A stretch of 64,000 nucleotides of DNA, taken from positions 179,845,754 through 179,909,753 of the forward strand of contig OZ038378.1 in the NCBI GenBank assembly GCA_964036045.1. Reading direction: 5' to 3'. The number at the start of each line of letters is the position of its first letter. The stretch's first letter is position 1. Below the pieces are notes generated by a model. It worked only from the letters and a program-made list of their open reading frames with translations, was not told where the DNA came from and searched no databases. Both the position numbers and the translations under genes were made by a program. Origin of the DNA: Eutreptiella sp. 'Long Island Sound 2002' (taxonomy: Eukaryota; Euglenozoa; Euglenophyceae; Eutreptiales; Eutreptiaceae). Positions 1-12,330 of this stretch are shown piece after piece.

Positions 1-1390
1 CAAAAAATGGGTCTCTGTATACAGTGCCCCGGTCAAAGTCAAGGAAAACAACAGGCGGACGGGGACCCGCGCTTGGATAAGGCTGTGTTTCCCCACGAAG
101 CCGTTCATCGGGGGTTCGGGCCACATTGTTGCCACGCTCCGAGGGGAAGGGAGGGACGCGGTACCGCTGCAACCCCCCCCCCCCACACACACACAAATAC
201 GCACACTCTCTGTCGACGACTTTGGACGGGGGGGGGGGGGGAGGGGCTCGAGGACCAGGTCCGTCCGCCACCCACGGGATGCCCCACTTGCTAAAAGTGA
301 CACCAGAACAAATGGGTGCCATCTCGAGCACAAATTGTTGTGAGCAGATACAACTCTTCACAGGCATGACGCAGCCCGTCTTTCGTACAACCGGCTCACA
401 GACATGTCATCTCAACCGCCAAAAATGTGGTCTGAAAAGCAACGGTCAGACCGGGGCACGGTGTTGTTCGCGGGTCTGTGAAATGGCACTCTGACAGGCT
501 CCCTATCACAATAACGGAAAGGACATTGCACAACCGAGCGTCATGCGCGGTAAACGGTGCACAATGATGCACACGTGTTGCACACCACCAACTTCCCATT
601 GCCACGTCCGGTCACATGGATGCAGAATCAGACAATGGCAGTGGAGGATAGGGAGCATGGGCCAGGTCTGCCCGTGGAGTTTGGGGACTGGGCCATGTAT
701 CTCATGCCGAACTGTATTTCACTCACGTACATGTGAGCAGTGGATTCCCAAGCATTAGAAAGTGTCCATGCAGCGCGTAGCTGCAAAGAAGGCTCCAAAA
801 AAGGGCGTGGAGTGGGAAACACAAGCTTCGGCTTAAGCCTCCTCCTCATCGTCATCTAATCCTTTGATATTTACCAGTGATACCCACTGAGCATGCGCGA
901 CAATTCAAAGTGATGTGATTTCCCATCATAATAGCCCAATGGCACCACAACACTTCGAGAACACGGACCCAATGCTCAATCAAATGGAGGACTGGGTACC
1001 AGGGGGGGGGCAGAATTCAACGGTCCCATAAGAGAAAGAACCTGTTTGTGGGGAAGTGCGTCGCAAGAGAGACCTCACAGCAAAGACATGGCCTTCCGAT
1101 TCCCCTCTTCGTGCGCGCCTCAGTCTTCTGCGCAACTCCATGACGGACCGCCGGCGCCGAAACGCGGCCAGGCACGTGCCACAGCACAGAGTGATTGGCC
1201 TCCTCATTGCTCCGTGGGACCACGATCCCCCGCAGTGTGTGCGTGCGCAGGGGTCGCGAAGTCAGGAGGTTTGTTCCTCTTCCCACGTCTACGCACGCGC
1301 GCGCAGGAAGGCGTTCAAGGCGTATTGAGAGCCACGACCGAGTGGTTTTCTACGCCCACAGGCCGCAGGAGATACCGAACTCAGTACCCC
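1..1390. other. Intergenic, homopolymer-rich
   Basis: I see no supportable gene here. The stretch carries a run of 12 C at 173-184 followed by a short CA repeat, and a run of 14 G at 228-241. Short open frames exist on both strands, but none shows a recognisable motif and they overlap each other. Confidence 0.6.
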
Positions 1391-1394
1391 CCCC

Positions 1395-1463
1395 CCCTTG
1401 TCCAAGCAACGGTAGATGACCAGAAATTGACGAAACCAACACCGAGTGTTGCTTGGACAAGGG
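1395..1463. repeat. Inverted repeat, 16-bp perfect arms
   Basis: The arm cccttgtccaagcaac (1395-1410) is matched by its exact reverse complement at 1448-1463, with a 37-nt spacer, so the stretch can fold into a hairpin. The right arm and part of the spacer recur as an imperfect direct copy at about 1660-1717. Confidence 0.85.
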
Positions 1464-1659
1464 TGTTGCTTACGCATTACACTGTGCATGGTACATATAC
1501 ACGGGCAAAATATGCCACGCTAGGCCATCATGCCCAAATCAGCTTCCTTGACACAAAGTATATGAACATCATGCACCTCAAACCCAAGGTATCAGACAGC
1601 ACACATAGCACACAGTAGGACCAATTGAAAAATGCACCGCCAAAATCCACGGTGCGAAT

Positions 1660-1717
1660 ATTGACGGAGCCAACGCCTAGTGTTGCTTGGACATGGGTGT
1701 TCCTTGGACAAGGGGGG
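1660..1717. repeat. Imperfect direct copy of the 1428-1470 segment
   Basis: The order of words (ttgacg, ccaac, gtgttgcttggaca, then a second ttggacaaggg) repeats the sequence at 1428-1470 with several substitutions. It ends in a run of G that mirrors the run of C before the first copy. Confidence 0.7.
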
Positions 1718-1719
1718 GA

Positions 1720-4590
1720 GGGGGCCCGAGACACGCGGTTGCGCTGGTCCCCCCGCTGGCTCCCCAGCCCAATATTGTGTACATTGCGGCTTTTGTGACG
1801 CGGTTTCAATTTCGTTGGTTGGCAAAGTTGGGCGATGCGATTTCCTGACACAAAACAAACGCGCACCCACGTCATGTGGCAGCCGTGCCCCAACAAGACA
1901 GGGAAACAAACGGTACGCAGATGATGGCAGTTGTGTCAGAGCGAACCGGTTCCAGAAGCCCATGATGGGCTGCACTGTCAGGCATGCGTCGGCAAGCTCC
2001 GTCCACACCGACGAAGATCTTTCAGTCGTGTGTACTGTTCGGCACAAAGGCCGAATTCGTGCAAGATTCGGCAATGCCCCCCCTTCCGGGCGGGGGTCAT
2101 TGGGTGACTCCCACATGCTCTAGCCTTTTGGGGGGGTGGGGATTCCTGAAATACACGTTTCGGAGGCTTTGGGATAGGGGCGGTCGAATTTGGGCCCCTG
2201 CATATTCCTTGGGTTCCCCGTAGGTTCCCGTGCACTCAGCGCATTCTTCTCCCATGAAACGTGCGCACGCGCAGGACCCTTCGACATCGGTGGAAACAAG
2301 CAGCAAATGTTTAGGGTCCGAACGTGTTGTGAATCAGTGGCTCAAAACTTTGCGTGCAGCTGATGCCGCTCGCCACTGTGTTCCCCTGCGCACCCCAGTA
2401 TGAATAAGGGACAGCACGCATTCATACACGGAGGTGACCCCGAGCGTCCGTGAAACTGCACACCAGTAGAGGCTGGACGCACCAGTGATATGTTCTGCTG
2501 TAATTCCCGTCCCCCAAATTCATGCCTCAGGAAATGTCCAACCGGTCCAAACCGGAATGGTACACCAGGCTCACCTGGACGCTCGGGGACGAGGGGGCCC
2601 GCCAGTGCGCAGAAGGGGCAAGCACAGGCCTTGGCAGGCCCGCCAAGCGAACAAGGGTGAGGGACAGCACACGGTGTGGCCCAACGCTGACAGAGGCACG
2701 CTCTGTGTGGGCGGAGGCGGTGGGAACGACCCCACGCTGCGGGACGGGGGGGTGGGGGGACGGCGGACCGCGGGTGACTCTGTCGGGATTCTGCACGATT
2801 CGATCCGGTGGCTAGCCCCCCGTCCCCACTACCAAAACGGGGATTTCGGGTGGTCAACTCGCATTATACTCTTCTCGCACCCCCGGGGGACTGCCGATGT
2901 CACACTGTCCCTGAAAGCCATCGGTTGTATCATCCGGCACGCCTGATGCTGGGATTTGAGGCCTCCAAGCCCCCCCCCCTCCTTTGGTCTCTATCCAGCG
3001 TCTCTGCCTCTCCCCTGATCGGTTGTGGTGGCTCTCCTCGTCCGTGGCCTCGACACCCAAACGCCACAGGCCAGACAGGCTTGGGCCCCAGTCATCATCA
3101 TGCTTCCGTTTCCTGGCCAACGGCGCCCAGGGCCCGCCGTCCATTGCACCTCTGGGCAGGGCGAAGGGGGGCGGGGGCTGCGACTCTGTTTCCCAGACCC
3201 TCCCCACCTCTCGTTAGGCTTGAATGGATGTGCCCACCAAAATCATTGCAGAACGTCTAAAATTGTTCAAAAGGGTGATTGCACACAAAATTTAGTCAGA
3301 TCCGGTTCACCACCCTTGTGTTTCCGAAACTCTGTTCAGAACCATGTTCAATGGGGGGGAAAGAAGGTCTGGCGTGTTGTTCATGTCCGGACCCCCTTTC
3401 TGTTTCACACGGGGCTGAAGCCCCCCAGAATGCAATGAACTGCGAGCCCGGGAAGTCTACTTGCGTGGAAACAGCACCGTCACCAGGGGGCACTATTTTC
3501 ATTGCTGCGACTGTATCTCCCTAAAGTGCACTGCACATAAGGCGCCCTGAGGACCTAGAACAGCCTGACATCTGTTGCAGGGCTGATCACCGGGACCTCC
3601 GAGCAATCATGAGCAGTGGTACAAGCTTTCCGTTCTCGCTCACAGAACTGCAACCCCACTCCATGCTCTGACCCACACACCCCTTCACCAATGACCTCAA
3701 TCAACAAGCAGGTCACACAAAAGACATGGCCCCCTGGGCAATCCGTGGTATTGCTGCCTGTGCCCCCGGCTGGCGGATCTCCAAACCGGTCGGCATCCAG
3801 CAAAATGGCCCCGCCCCAGTCGCACAATGTGAACGACGACACCCCTAACCAAGACAAATCACTCGGATGGGCGACACGAGATACGCAAGAAACAGGCAGG
3901 GGTCCAAATCAGCCTGGGTGTACAGACACCTCATCAGTGACATATGCCAAATGGACATCGACTGTAGGCCCCCTCTACGGTATGGAGACAGGCAACAGCG
4001 GGGAGAATGCACGGTCAAGACACATGTACAACCACAAAGTCACTGCTGGCGGCCAGCAAAACCGACGAGCCGGCGCCCAGGGCTGGATGGGATAGTATTC
4101 GTGGGGCAAATTCTGAGAGATCCATTTCGCTGGCTGATTTGCCCGAGGATCCCAACCCCCCATGTGTGTGCTATGGATGGAGAGGAATGACTGGGGTGAA
4201 CCCAGGTTGCAGCGGGCCCGGATATCACTGGTTACTTGTGTGTTGCATTGGTGAATTCCACGCAGTTCCGGGCGATTCCCAAGGGAAGTCCTCTTACAAT
4301 ACGCAATCCAGGGACTGGGCTCGTCACGAATGCAGAGCCCAGACGATCCCACCCAGCATTCTGATAAGGTTCCGGCTCAACTTCCCGGGGAACAGGGGTG
4401 GGGCGGGGCTGGTTGGCGTGCCGGCAGAGGGTGCCCTTGTCTCCGCCAGAACTCATAATTACGGCCTGTGGCCCAGTGGTATGGGGTCATCCAGAGGGAA
4501 CGTGCTCCATTTGGTTCAGGAGTGATGTGCGCTGTTCCTGTACACCACTGAGGAACCGTTCCCCCTCAGGGCAGCCGCCCTGCCTCGGCC
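1720..4590. other. Intergenic, no recognisable feature
   Basis: Overlapping short frames occur on both strands without conserved motifs. Short G and C runs are frequent. I see no RNA gene or repeat that I can support. Confidence 0.5.
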
Positions 4591-4870
4591 CAAAATGGCA
4601 TGGGACGGTGCTGTTTGGGCCCGCCCACGACCCCCCCCCCCGGTTGCTTCTCCTGCCAGCTGCTTCGCCCATCCCCTTTCGTCCATCACTCTCCTCCTGC
4701 CTCGTCTACATGCCTTGCCCGCTCGTCCGCTCGTCCTGTCTCTATCGCCCCGCCACTCTCCATACTCTCCTTGCGTCCTCGCCACCTCCCTGCTGTCCTT
4801 CTCTTCTTTTCATTCTGCTTGCCGTACACCCGGAAGTACCAACCGGCATACTCCCTCAGCCTTGATGGCG
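4590..4870. repeat. Pyrimidine-rich low-complexity tract
   Basis: The + strand is strongly biased to C and T, with repeated ctcctgcc- and ctcgtcc-type words. The Ser/Pro/Leu-rich frames it encodes follow from this composition, so I do not call a gene. Confidence 0.65.
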
Positions 4871-7800
4871 CACCCCCCCAGCTGCTGCCGAGGAGGACTG
4901 CAACCACCCGGAGTAAGTGCTCCCGAAGGTCGTGCCCATGGAGGATGCTGAGCCGTGGTCTGTAATGGACAAGGGGACTTCAGGGCATTTAGTTCCATCG
5001 TACGACTTCGAGGCGGCCACTGTGTTGGCCCCTTCCCGGCGTTGTGTGAACAAAAGCGGCACTCCGAGTTGCCAATGTTTGCAAAAGCAAGAGATCTCGC
5101 GGGGTGAGTCTCTGCCTCTGACAGTCGTGGAGCCTCTTAACTGCAGGTGGCATGAGGGCGGTGACTGCAGCCAGGAGGTGCAGCCTCCCCAAAGTTGGTC
5201 TTCGCCGGACATCAAATGTGAAGGTTGTGCACAGTACACGCAGCCCGTGCGCACAGCATACGTAGCATGGGGGGCGCGCAGGAACTGCATTCTTTGCAGT
5301 GCCGCCGACACAGGTGCTGTGAGTGGGCAAGCAGCCGCCGAGTGCTGGGGCTACTGTTTGCAAGCCAACCTGAGCCCGCTGCAGTCCATCTGTACGGCGC
5401 CCATGACGTATGCAGCGCCAGACACCATTTTGCGGGGGCGTTCTCAGGCCATCCCAAACGTGAAATCCAGATCAGGAAACAACTCCCGCCGCTTGCGCAG
5501 TGGGGACCGTGCTGTCCCTGCCTCTTCAGCTGCAATAGATCGTTTGGTACAAGGCCTGCAAAGGGGGGCGATGTTGCCTGCGATACCACTGTGTGTACAA
5601 TCCATGCCAAGCGGGTCCCATACTGCCGCCCACCGGTCTGCGCACCACTTGATGGGCAGCTCTCAATGCGCCGGCGCACACGTATGACACAGGCACGGGT
5701 GCTTGCACAAACACACGCAGGAACACCAAGAGCCCAGCCGACGAGTACTGTACTGTGCCGATGATAAACCCACCAAGACGTTACGTTCTGGCTGATCAGG
5801 CCTGTCGTAATGACTGTACACGCAAGATTCCGTGTAGCTGTGCATCCTCGCTGCCCGTGGCTGCGTATGCATGGGCTTGCTGGCTGGGGACAGGTGGACA
5901 CGAAAACCACGAGCGGCTATATACAGCCGGAGCTGGATCCCTGCTACGGCTGCGTTCAGCCACGCTTGGTGCAGACCTGTGCTTGAAGGGTGTGTAGTGG
6001 TGGCGGGGGGTCCGGTTCGTTTCTTGTTCAGGCCTACTCATCCGGAAGGCTGAACAGCCACCTATTTGCCTCAAAAGTATTCCACAAGGTACTCCAAGTG
6101 TCCCTCGCACCGCAGCTCACACCCGTAGCATTGTACGCCCTCTCACAACTGCAGCTAGCAGATGCATCTGTCCCTGCCCTTGATGGCTCATAATTGGGAT
6201 CAACACGGCATATAGATACATTCCAGACACGATTCTTTAGTGGAGCAATTGGTGTCAAACCACTGTAGTGGAATTAGCACCCTTTGCGAATGAAAATGCC
6301 ATTGCGGCACATTGTGCACAAACAATACCATCCCAGCCTTAGAGCCACAGGTGCTGAGGCGCAAATGAGTCACTAACCGTTTGATTCATAACGGTGCACT
6401 TCCCAGGTGAAGCCCCCCACCTTTTCTTTCGCCATGCAAGGCCTAGATGCAGACCATACTTATCATGCTTGCAGGATTGGTTTGCTCACCTCCGCTTGTA
6501 CCAGAGAATTTGAAAAAGCTGTGTGGCATGGTTGGCCCCAGGATAAAGGGTGAGATGGAATGCTTGCTCCCTAGGTGCAGATACTGCTTGCAAATCATCA
6601 ACGCAGCAGCTGTTGATTGGTCAAAAACTGCTTAGCCAGTTGACCAACTGGGTTGTCCAAAAAACAAGGAACAATCTGCAATTGCAAACTATGGGAATAC
6701 TTCAATGCAGGAGGGTGGTGGTAGTCACCCGGTGTGTGCAACGTGCCCTTTGCTCTCAGCCCGGCATGTGCACTAGGCTGTGATTCATCCTGTAGCATGC
6801 AACCACTTTCCCAACACTGGCATCCAGCAGCCCACACACTGTTCAGCTTCAATGTATCACACAATAATGCACACCCAAATGTTGCACCCATTTCAATGCA
6901 AATAATGGTTCGTTTCACTTAAGCCCCTTTTCTAACCCTTTGGCCCTGTTTGTTTGTCAGCCCAAAATTGTTGGAACAGCCGAAGTCTTGGACTGTGCCG
7001 GGAGCGGTGGTGAGGTGGGGGGCACAGCAGCCGAAAAGACTTGCCTCCAGGCACACATGGACATCAGCGGACAGAGGTAGAAGGATGACAACCATGGAGG
7101 CACATGGGTTGGGATTGGAGCCCAAAGGGAAGGAACCACTGCTGATGGCCCAGCCCTACCTTCAGTGAACAAATTGCAAGATTGTGGCCCAGAGGTCTGG
7201 GGTATATCTCCAGGAGGAGGAGGAGGAGGAGATGCGGCCCCCCGGTAGGGCGCACCTGCGCCAGCCCCGTGGTGCCCACCGGCCCGCACCAACTTGGACA
7301 CGGTCGTTGGTGGGGTGACCCCCTTGGGACTACCTGGCTCAGCATCATGGCGAAGGCTCTCCTCTTCGCCTCCTCCCCATGGACACCTGACCCACACAAA
7401 ACCCCGATGGTCCATGTTGGGAGTACCATTCAGACCCCGTGGAGGAGGGCTTGGCAGGAACCGGCTCCACTCCCGGCTGGCCGCCAACCCCCCAAAGACG
7501 CGTGGACGCACGCGCACGGGTGTCAGCCCTTAGCCCACCATTAGGGCGGCGTTTGGCCAGCGGGTCACGGGGGCCTAGTCTGTCGCTCGGTCACACCGCC
7601 TACCGCACGCAGGCGGGACACGGCCCCAGTGCCCACACGTGGTTATGGCCCACACACTCCGTCACCCTGTCACCCCGCCCACCGAAGGACGGCCCATTCC
7701 ATGCCTAGGCTGACTCCTTCCGCTCCGGCAGGGGGACCCCGGTCCTCTCTCCCTCACTACCCCTGGTGGCGCCCGTCCAGTCCAGCTCCTGTCATGTGGC

Positions 7801-7955
7801 GGCCAGCAGGGGTGGGAGGGTTACCTCGGGCCCCTCGGCACTCACACGATGAACCCTGCTGGCCACCCCTATCCCTACCGTGGGTGAACGGAGGGACTTG
7901 GGTCGCCCTGGCATAGGGGAGCCCATCCGTTGGCAAAAGGGGCCAGCTGCCGCAG
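4870..7955. other. Intergenic with two overlapping opposite-strand ORFs and a GGA run
   Basis: A 256-codon frame on + (4917-5687) and a 232-codon frame on - (5212-5910) overlap and neither shows a recognisable domain, so I leave both uncalled. A GGA microsatellite lies at about 7211-7233. The rest shows nothing I can support. Confidence 0.5.
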
Positions 7956-8283
7956 GCCAGGTTCACGTACACCGGCTGCTTTACCAACAGGTGGCTATTG
8001 GGGCGCACAGCATCAGCGGGGCCCACCCCAGCCCCAATCTCAGGCTGGGCATCTCTGCGGCCGCGTTGTCATCCTCCCCCGCCAGCCGCCCCTATCCCCC
8101 ACCTCGGGGGGGACTCCAATCCCCCCGGCGTCGGTTGGGGGCGGCCGATACCCTGACCCCGGCCACCATACCACCAAGCGGCTATCGCCCCCCCCCTCTC
8201 CAAAGTCGGGGAAGGGGTAGTCTCAGTCCGCAGCAGCCCAGGGATTTACGGGGGTTTACAGTGCTTTTGGCCCCCAGCCCCCA

Positions 8284-8352
8284 CCTTGTGTAAATTGGTG
8301 TAAATTTTCCCAAAAGTGGCGTAAATTTCCTTCAAAAAAGTGTAAATTTAAG
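8284..8352. repeat. Short tandem TGTAAATT-type repeat
   Basis: The word tgtaaatt or cgtaaatt occurs four times, separated by A/T-rich spacers. It makes an AT-rich island in otherwise GC-rich sequence. Confidence 0.6.
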
Positions 8353-8642
8353 AAATGGCCGGTGTCACTCAACAACTCAACCAATGTGCAAAACTCATAA
8401 AAAAAGTAATGTAGAGTTTTGTGATTGGTTGCTTGGGCCTTGTGACCCCCAATTGGCGTTTTCCCAACGTTTGCATGGTTGGTTTGGTGTTTGGATTAGA
8501 AAATGTGTGTATACATACTTATATATACCGGCAGGCAGGGTTTGTTTTAGGTGGGTTTGCCCAAGCACTGCCGGGGTTAGAGGGGGTCATGGGGGATGGG
8601 GAATGCACCATGGAACGAGGCTGTGGTCCAAATTTTGTGTTG

Positions 8643-9875
8643 CTACAAGGGCAAAAAGCTGCTGAAAAATTGACAAACAAAGGGCCAAAATTTTGGTGCA
8701 CTCTGGGCAGGGGAGGGGGGTCGTTGCAGAGAAAAAAACTGGGGGTCGATCTTGTTTCCCTGCGTGAAGAGCAGATACATCAACTCTTCTTTCTTGGCTA
8801 ACTTGTCCGTGCAGGAGTCGGACGTCAGTGCCAAGTATAGGGCCTGTGTGATTGGTTGGGCATCCCCAATGCGCACATCCATGGCAATGTGCTGCAAAAT
8901 CTCCGCCACAGCCCGATGGCAGCGGTACGCCTCAATCCGATCCACACCATTCAAAGTTGCAGCTTCCGCATCCCCAGCCACATCCCGGAGCATACCAAGG
9001 TGCTTCACAACACGGTAGATCAGACGAAAATGTGCCCGTAGGGCCTCCCGCTGTTCCATAGGCAGAGTGTTTGTCACATGCCTCACCCTACCGCCGGAGC
9101 TCCAAAGAGCAAGCGAGACAGCATGTGTCCCGCACTTGGGGTGCTTGGCAATTTTGAACCACCTAATGTTCGTGATGGCTGCAATCCACTCGGGCTGGGC
9201 TGCCAATTGGGGATGTGCGCGGCATGCCGCACACCACATCACCCCGTTCTCATACTTTAGCTAGGGGCGCCCTGATTGCCATGAAGTGTGGAATGTACGA
9301 CTTTTGGTAGGGGGAGGGCAAGGCGGGCATATGGGTTGAGCACACTGGAGACACGAACCATCAAGCGCACATTCAACATGCACATAGCATTTGCATTGGT
9401 TGCATTGTTGGGTATCAGTGTTACCCAAAGGCTTTTCACAACCTCTACAGGCACACGCAAAACACCAGCGGTGCCCCTCACCCCCCACCGTGACAAAGCA
9501 ATGCTCATGGACACCCCGCTTGCATTGTGAGCATGAGCTTGTCACCCCACATAGTTTGCCGCGGCAACTACTGCAATACGACGAACCCAAAACTTCCACA
9601 AAGCTGGATTGCGTTGTAGTGGGAGGGGAGGCGGCTTGGGACTGTGGGGGTTGATGTGGCAAGGGGCGTGTATGAGAACTCAAAGCCATTGCGGGGCTTG
9701 GAATTCTTTGCGACGCGCTCGATCTGCACTTGCTGCAGAGTCCAGGGCCACCTTCGGCCTTGATGTGGCGGAGGGCGGCAGCGGGTGTAGCGAATTCTTG
9801 CCACTCGGCCTCCGCTTCTTGCTTGCGCACCCACATCACATGACAAAAACTGCCACAACAAACAGCAATGTACAA
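8643..9875 (-). pseudogene. hAT-like transposase fragment behind tandem PHD/RING-like zinc fingers
   Basis: Read on the minus strand, one frame runs through the whole interval except for a single in-frame TAG at 9263-9261. The first part has two cross-brace zinc-finger patterns: CSSC, CSQC, an H-x2-C pair and CFAC, then CRGC, CNQC, H-x2-C and CLQC. After the TAG the same frame continues with WCAAC followed by a KHPKCGTH block, which looks like the C2H2 finger of BED/TTF-type transposases. Next comes a helical region with LNGVDRIEAYRCH and LTSDSCTDKLAKKEEL. That order (finger, N-terminal helices, then a degenerate D-x-STD strand) resembles the DUF4371/ZNF862-type hAT-like transposases. The catalytic C-terminal half is missing below 8643. 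The element looks dead or truncated, although the missing half could lie in unrecognised exons. The family call is by eye. Confidence 0.6.
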
Positions 9876-9956
9876 GCTGCACTAGAAGCAAGCCAATTGC
9901 TACCGACCCCGGCCACCATACCAACTAGTGGCCATCAGGGAGCCCCCAGTTGGGGA

Positions 9957-10348
9957 GGGGGCCGCCCCAGGGATAGATCTAACTTGGGGGGGGGGGGTCA
10001 CCCCCCCCTTTGGTATCCCCCCCCCTCTGTTGTGACGAGGCGTCACGATATGCGTCACAAAAAACCCAGCCCTAGATTTGGCCACATTGGCTGCCGTGAC
10101 TCACTGACAAAGCGAGTCCCCCCAATAAAGGGGGCACCAGACACAATCACAAAAAAAAATGCAATGTCACAGTTGCACACATGACAGTACACCAACGGTC
10201 GCAGCTAGCCCCAAGAAGTACTGTGGAGCCTTTCGGATTTCCCACCATGGCCCTTTGTATATATTGTGACATGTCATAATTCACTACCCCCCGCCCCACC
10301 CCAACCCCCTGAGTGACACACAAATTAGATCTATCCCTGGGCCGCCCC
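9957..10348. repeat. Inverted repeat pair flanking a 340-bp AT-richer segment
   Basis: The word agggatagatctaa (9969-9982) is preceded by ggggccgcccc. The reverse complement appears at 10325-10348, where ttagatctatccct is followed by gggccgcccc. The arms are about 24 bp with few mismatches. The enclosed DNA is less GC-rich than its surroundings, as expected for a small inserted element, but it contains no transposase-like frame. I cannot define a target-site duplication. Confidence 0.55.
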
Positions 10349-11349
10349 ACCATTGATCTACCCCAGTCACCTTACCAACAGGCAGCTATTGGGGTGCCCG
10401 CAAGGCTGGGGAGGGGGCCGCCCCGCTTCTCCACGCGTCACCTCCACCGCGGGCTGACCCTATCCCCCTCAAGGGAGGACGCCGGCTTTTCCGGTGCTGG
10501 GCTGGAGCCGGGAGGGCCCCAGAGAGCGTGGATCTTCACCACATTGCCAAACGACCACCCAACCAGGTAGCACTAGAGCATGGCCCAACAAGGCCATGGG
10601 TGTATGGATGCCCCCCACTCTCCCCAGGCTTTCCAAAACGGGCAGGCCGGCTGGCCACAAGGGCTGGTGGGCCGGGACCAATCTCACAACGCCCTGCCAC
10701 CATCCGTCCCCACCGGTCAGTGGAGACCACTCATCCCGTTGCTGCGGGCAGAGCCTCGAGGGAGCCCCACTGACATCCCCAGGAAGATGGACCCCAAAGG
10801 TTGAGCCCCCGTCCGACCCCGGCCACCATACCAACAAGTGGCTATCCAGGAGCCCCCTCGTCTGGGGAGGGGGCCGCCCCACCATTGACCCGTCCTGGCC
10901 ACCTTACCAACAGGCGGCTATGCCCCCCAGGTTGCGGAGGGGGTGGCCCACTTCCCTGCACATCGCCTGCACCGCGGGCCGGCCCTGTCCCCCTCAAGGG
11001 AGGACTCAGGCTTTTCCGGCGCTGGGCTGGAGCCAAATGGGCCCCGGAGTTGTCCGACCGCCGCCCCTGTCCCCAACTCGGGAGGAAAAGCGGCCGTCCT
11101 GGTGCCCCCGAGGTTGGGGAGGGGGCCGCCCCACACCACCCCTTGACCAACCCTGGCCACTCCCCAGGCTTGGGGAGGGGGGGCTGCCCCACCCACTGCG
11201 TATTGCCACCACCACGGGCCGACCCTATCCCTCTCCACGAGGACTCAGGCTTCCTCCGGCACTGGGCAGGAGCCGGGCGGAGGATAACTGGTGCCGGGCC
11301 CGCCAAACCCCCCCACCCCCCGTCCAGTGAGGGAAGTCCCCGCATGGGC

Positions 11350-12150
11350 AGCAGGATGCCCGGTTCCACTGCCCCTCGCGCGGTTCGCCACCCCCCGTGG
11401 ATCGGTCCTGCCTCATCACGGCTCCCCCGTGGTGGCCAAAGGGGGGTGGGGCGCGCAATGTTGCGGCCCTTCCGCTCCCCAGGTTGCATGTTAGCCCAGA
11501 CCTCGCCCTGATTTTCACCCCAACACCACGGTGAAGTCACGCGCTCCTGGGCGGCCGTGGGGGTCCAGTAGGCCCAGCCATCATGCAAGAAACTCTTAAC
11601 GGTTGAACAGGACGCCAAAACGGCTGGCACATTTCATGCAGTGTGCCCATATGCCACACATGCGCACACACCAACGTGCATCACATACACCCGGCAACAA
11701 CCCGTACCGAAGGTGGCTTGAAGATAGACGTACTCAGCAGCAGTCTGGCGGTCTATATTCAAGCACACCTTTGTTCGCTTTGGCTGTCGGATTGTAGCTG
11801 TGGTTTTGACGGAGAACAGCCCGAAATTGTGATCACCGGCACCGAAGTGTCTGAAGCTGTGTCATCCTCGAATTTTTTGCGAAAATTGAGCAGCACTTTC
11901 TCGAGGCGTGGACTCACTGTGGTCTGAGGAAATACGAGCCGAGAAACTGCGCAAGGTGCAAATTTCCAGGCGCCATGATATATTAAGACCAATCAGGGGC
12001 AATGACACTGTGTGTCATTCTTGTGCTGCATGAACAGGGTGTCCCTTCTGAGTGTCATCATTTCTGGGCACAATGGGGAGTGTCCCATATGGCTTCAATT
12101 GCAGATTGGACGGGGCGTAGCTGAGTCCCTGACCTTCAAAAGGCGGGTTT
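11350..12150. other. Intergenic, no recognisable feature
   Basis: Short frames only. I see no motif, RNA gene or repeat that I can support. Confidence 0.5.
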
Positions 12151-12330
12151 TTGGTGGTTGTGTGGGGCAAAGTTTTTTTGATGGTGCGCGTGTTAGGTTG
12201 GTTGGGATGGTGTGTTGTCAGTGTGGTTTGCATAGTGTGCATGGACAGTGTAGTTGGTCTGCATACCGTGGTCAATGTGCTTTGCCTGGGGAGCGTAGTG
12301 CGTCTGGCTGGTGTTTGTGAGTGGTGTGGA
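12150..12330. repeat. GT-rich low-complexity tract
   Basis: The + strand is dominated by G and T with recurring gtgt-, ggttg- and agtgtg- words. This also produces a Thr-rich open frame on the opposite strand, which I do not call. Confidence 0.6.

Larger units (their letters stand above)
7960..11350. repeat. GC-rich degenerate repeat field
   Basis: Several words recur in degenerate form. One is a module like ccaccataccaac-agtggctat (near 7980, 8165, 9910, 10370, 10825 and 10905). Another is a ggggagggggccgcccc core (9953, 10412, 10865, 11117). A third, about 70-bp module containing tatccccctcaaggga and aggcttttccgg appears near 10460, 10985 and 11225. Spacing is irregular, so this is an eroded repeat family rather than a clean tandem array. 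The hAT-like pseudogene and the 9.97-10.34 kb inverted repeat lie inside the field. Long open frames here (for example 278 codons at 10494-11330 and 262 codons on - at 11630-10842) run through the repeats on both strands and look like by-products of composition. Confidence 0.65.

Noticed and set aside
4917-5910. 256-codon (+) and 232-codon (-) overlapping ORFs
   Set aside because: Neither has a recognisable motif or periodic composition that would favour it over the other strand.
10494-11630. 278-codon (+) and 262-codon (-) overlapping ORFs
   Set aside because: Both lie in the GC-rich degenerate repeat field and have only low-complexity composition.
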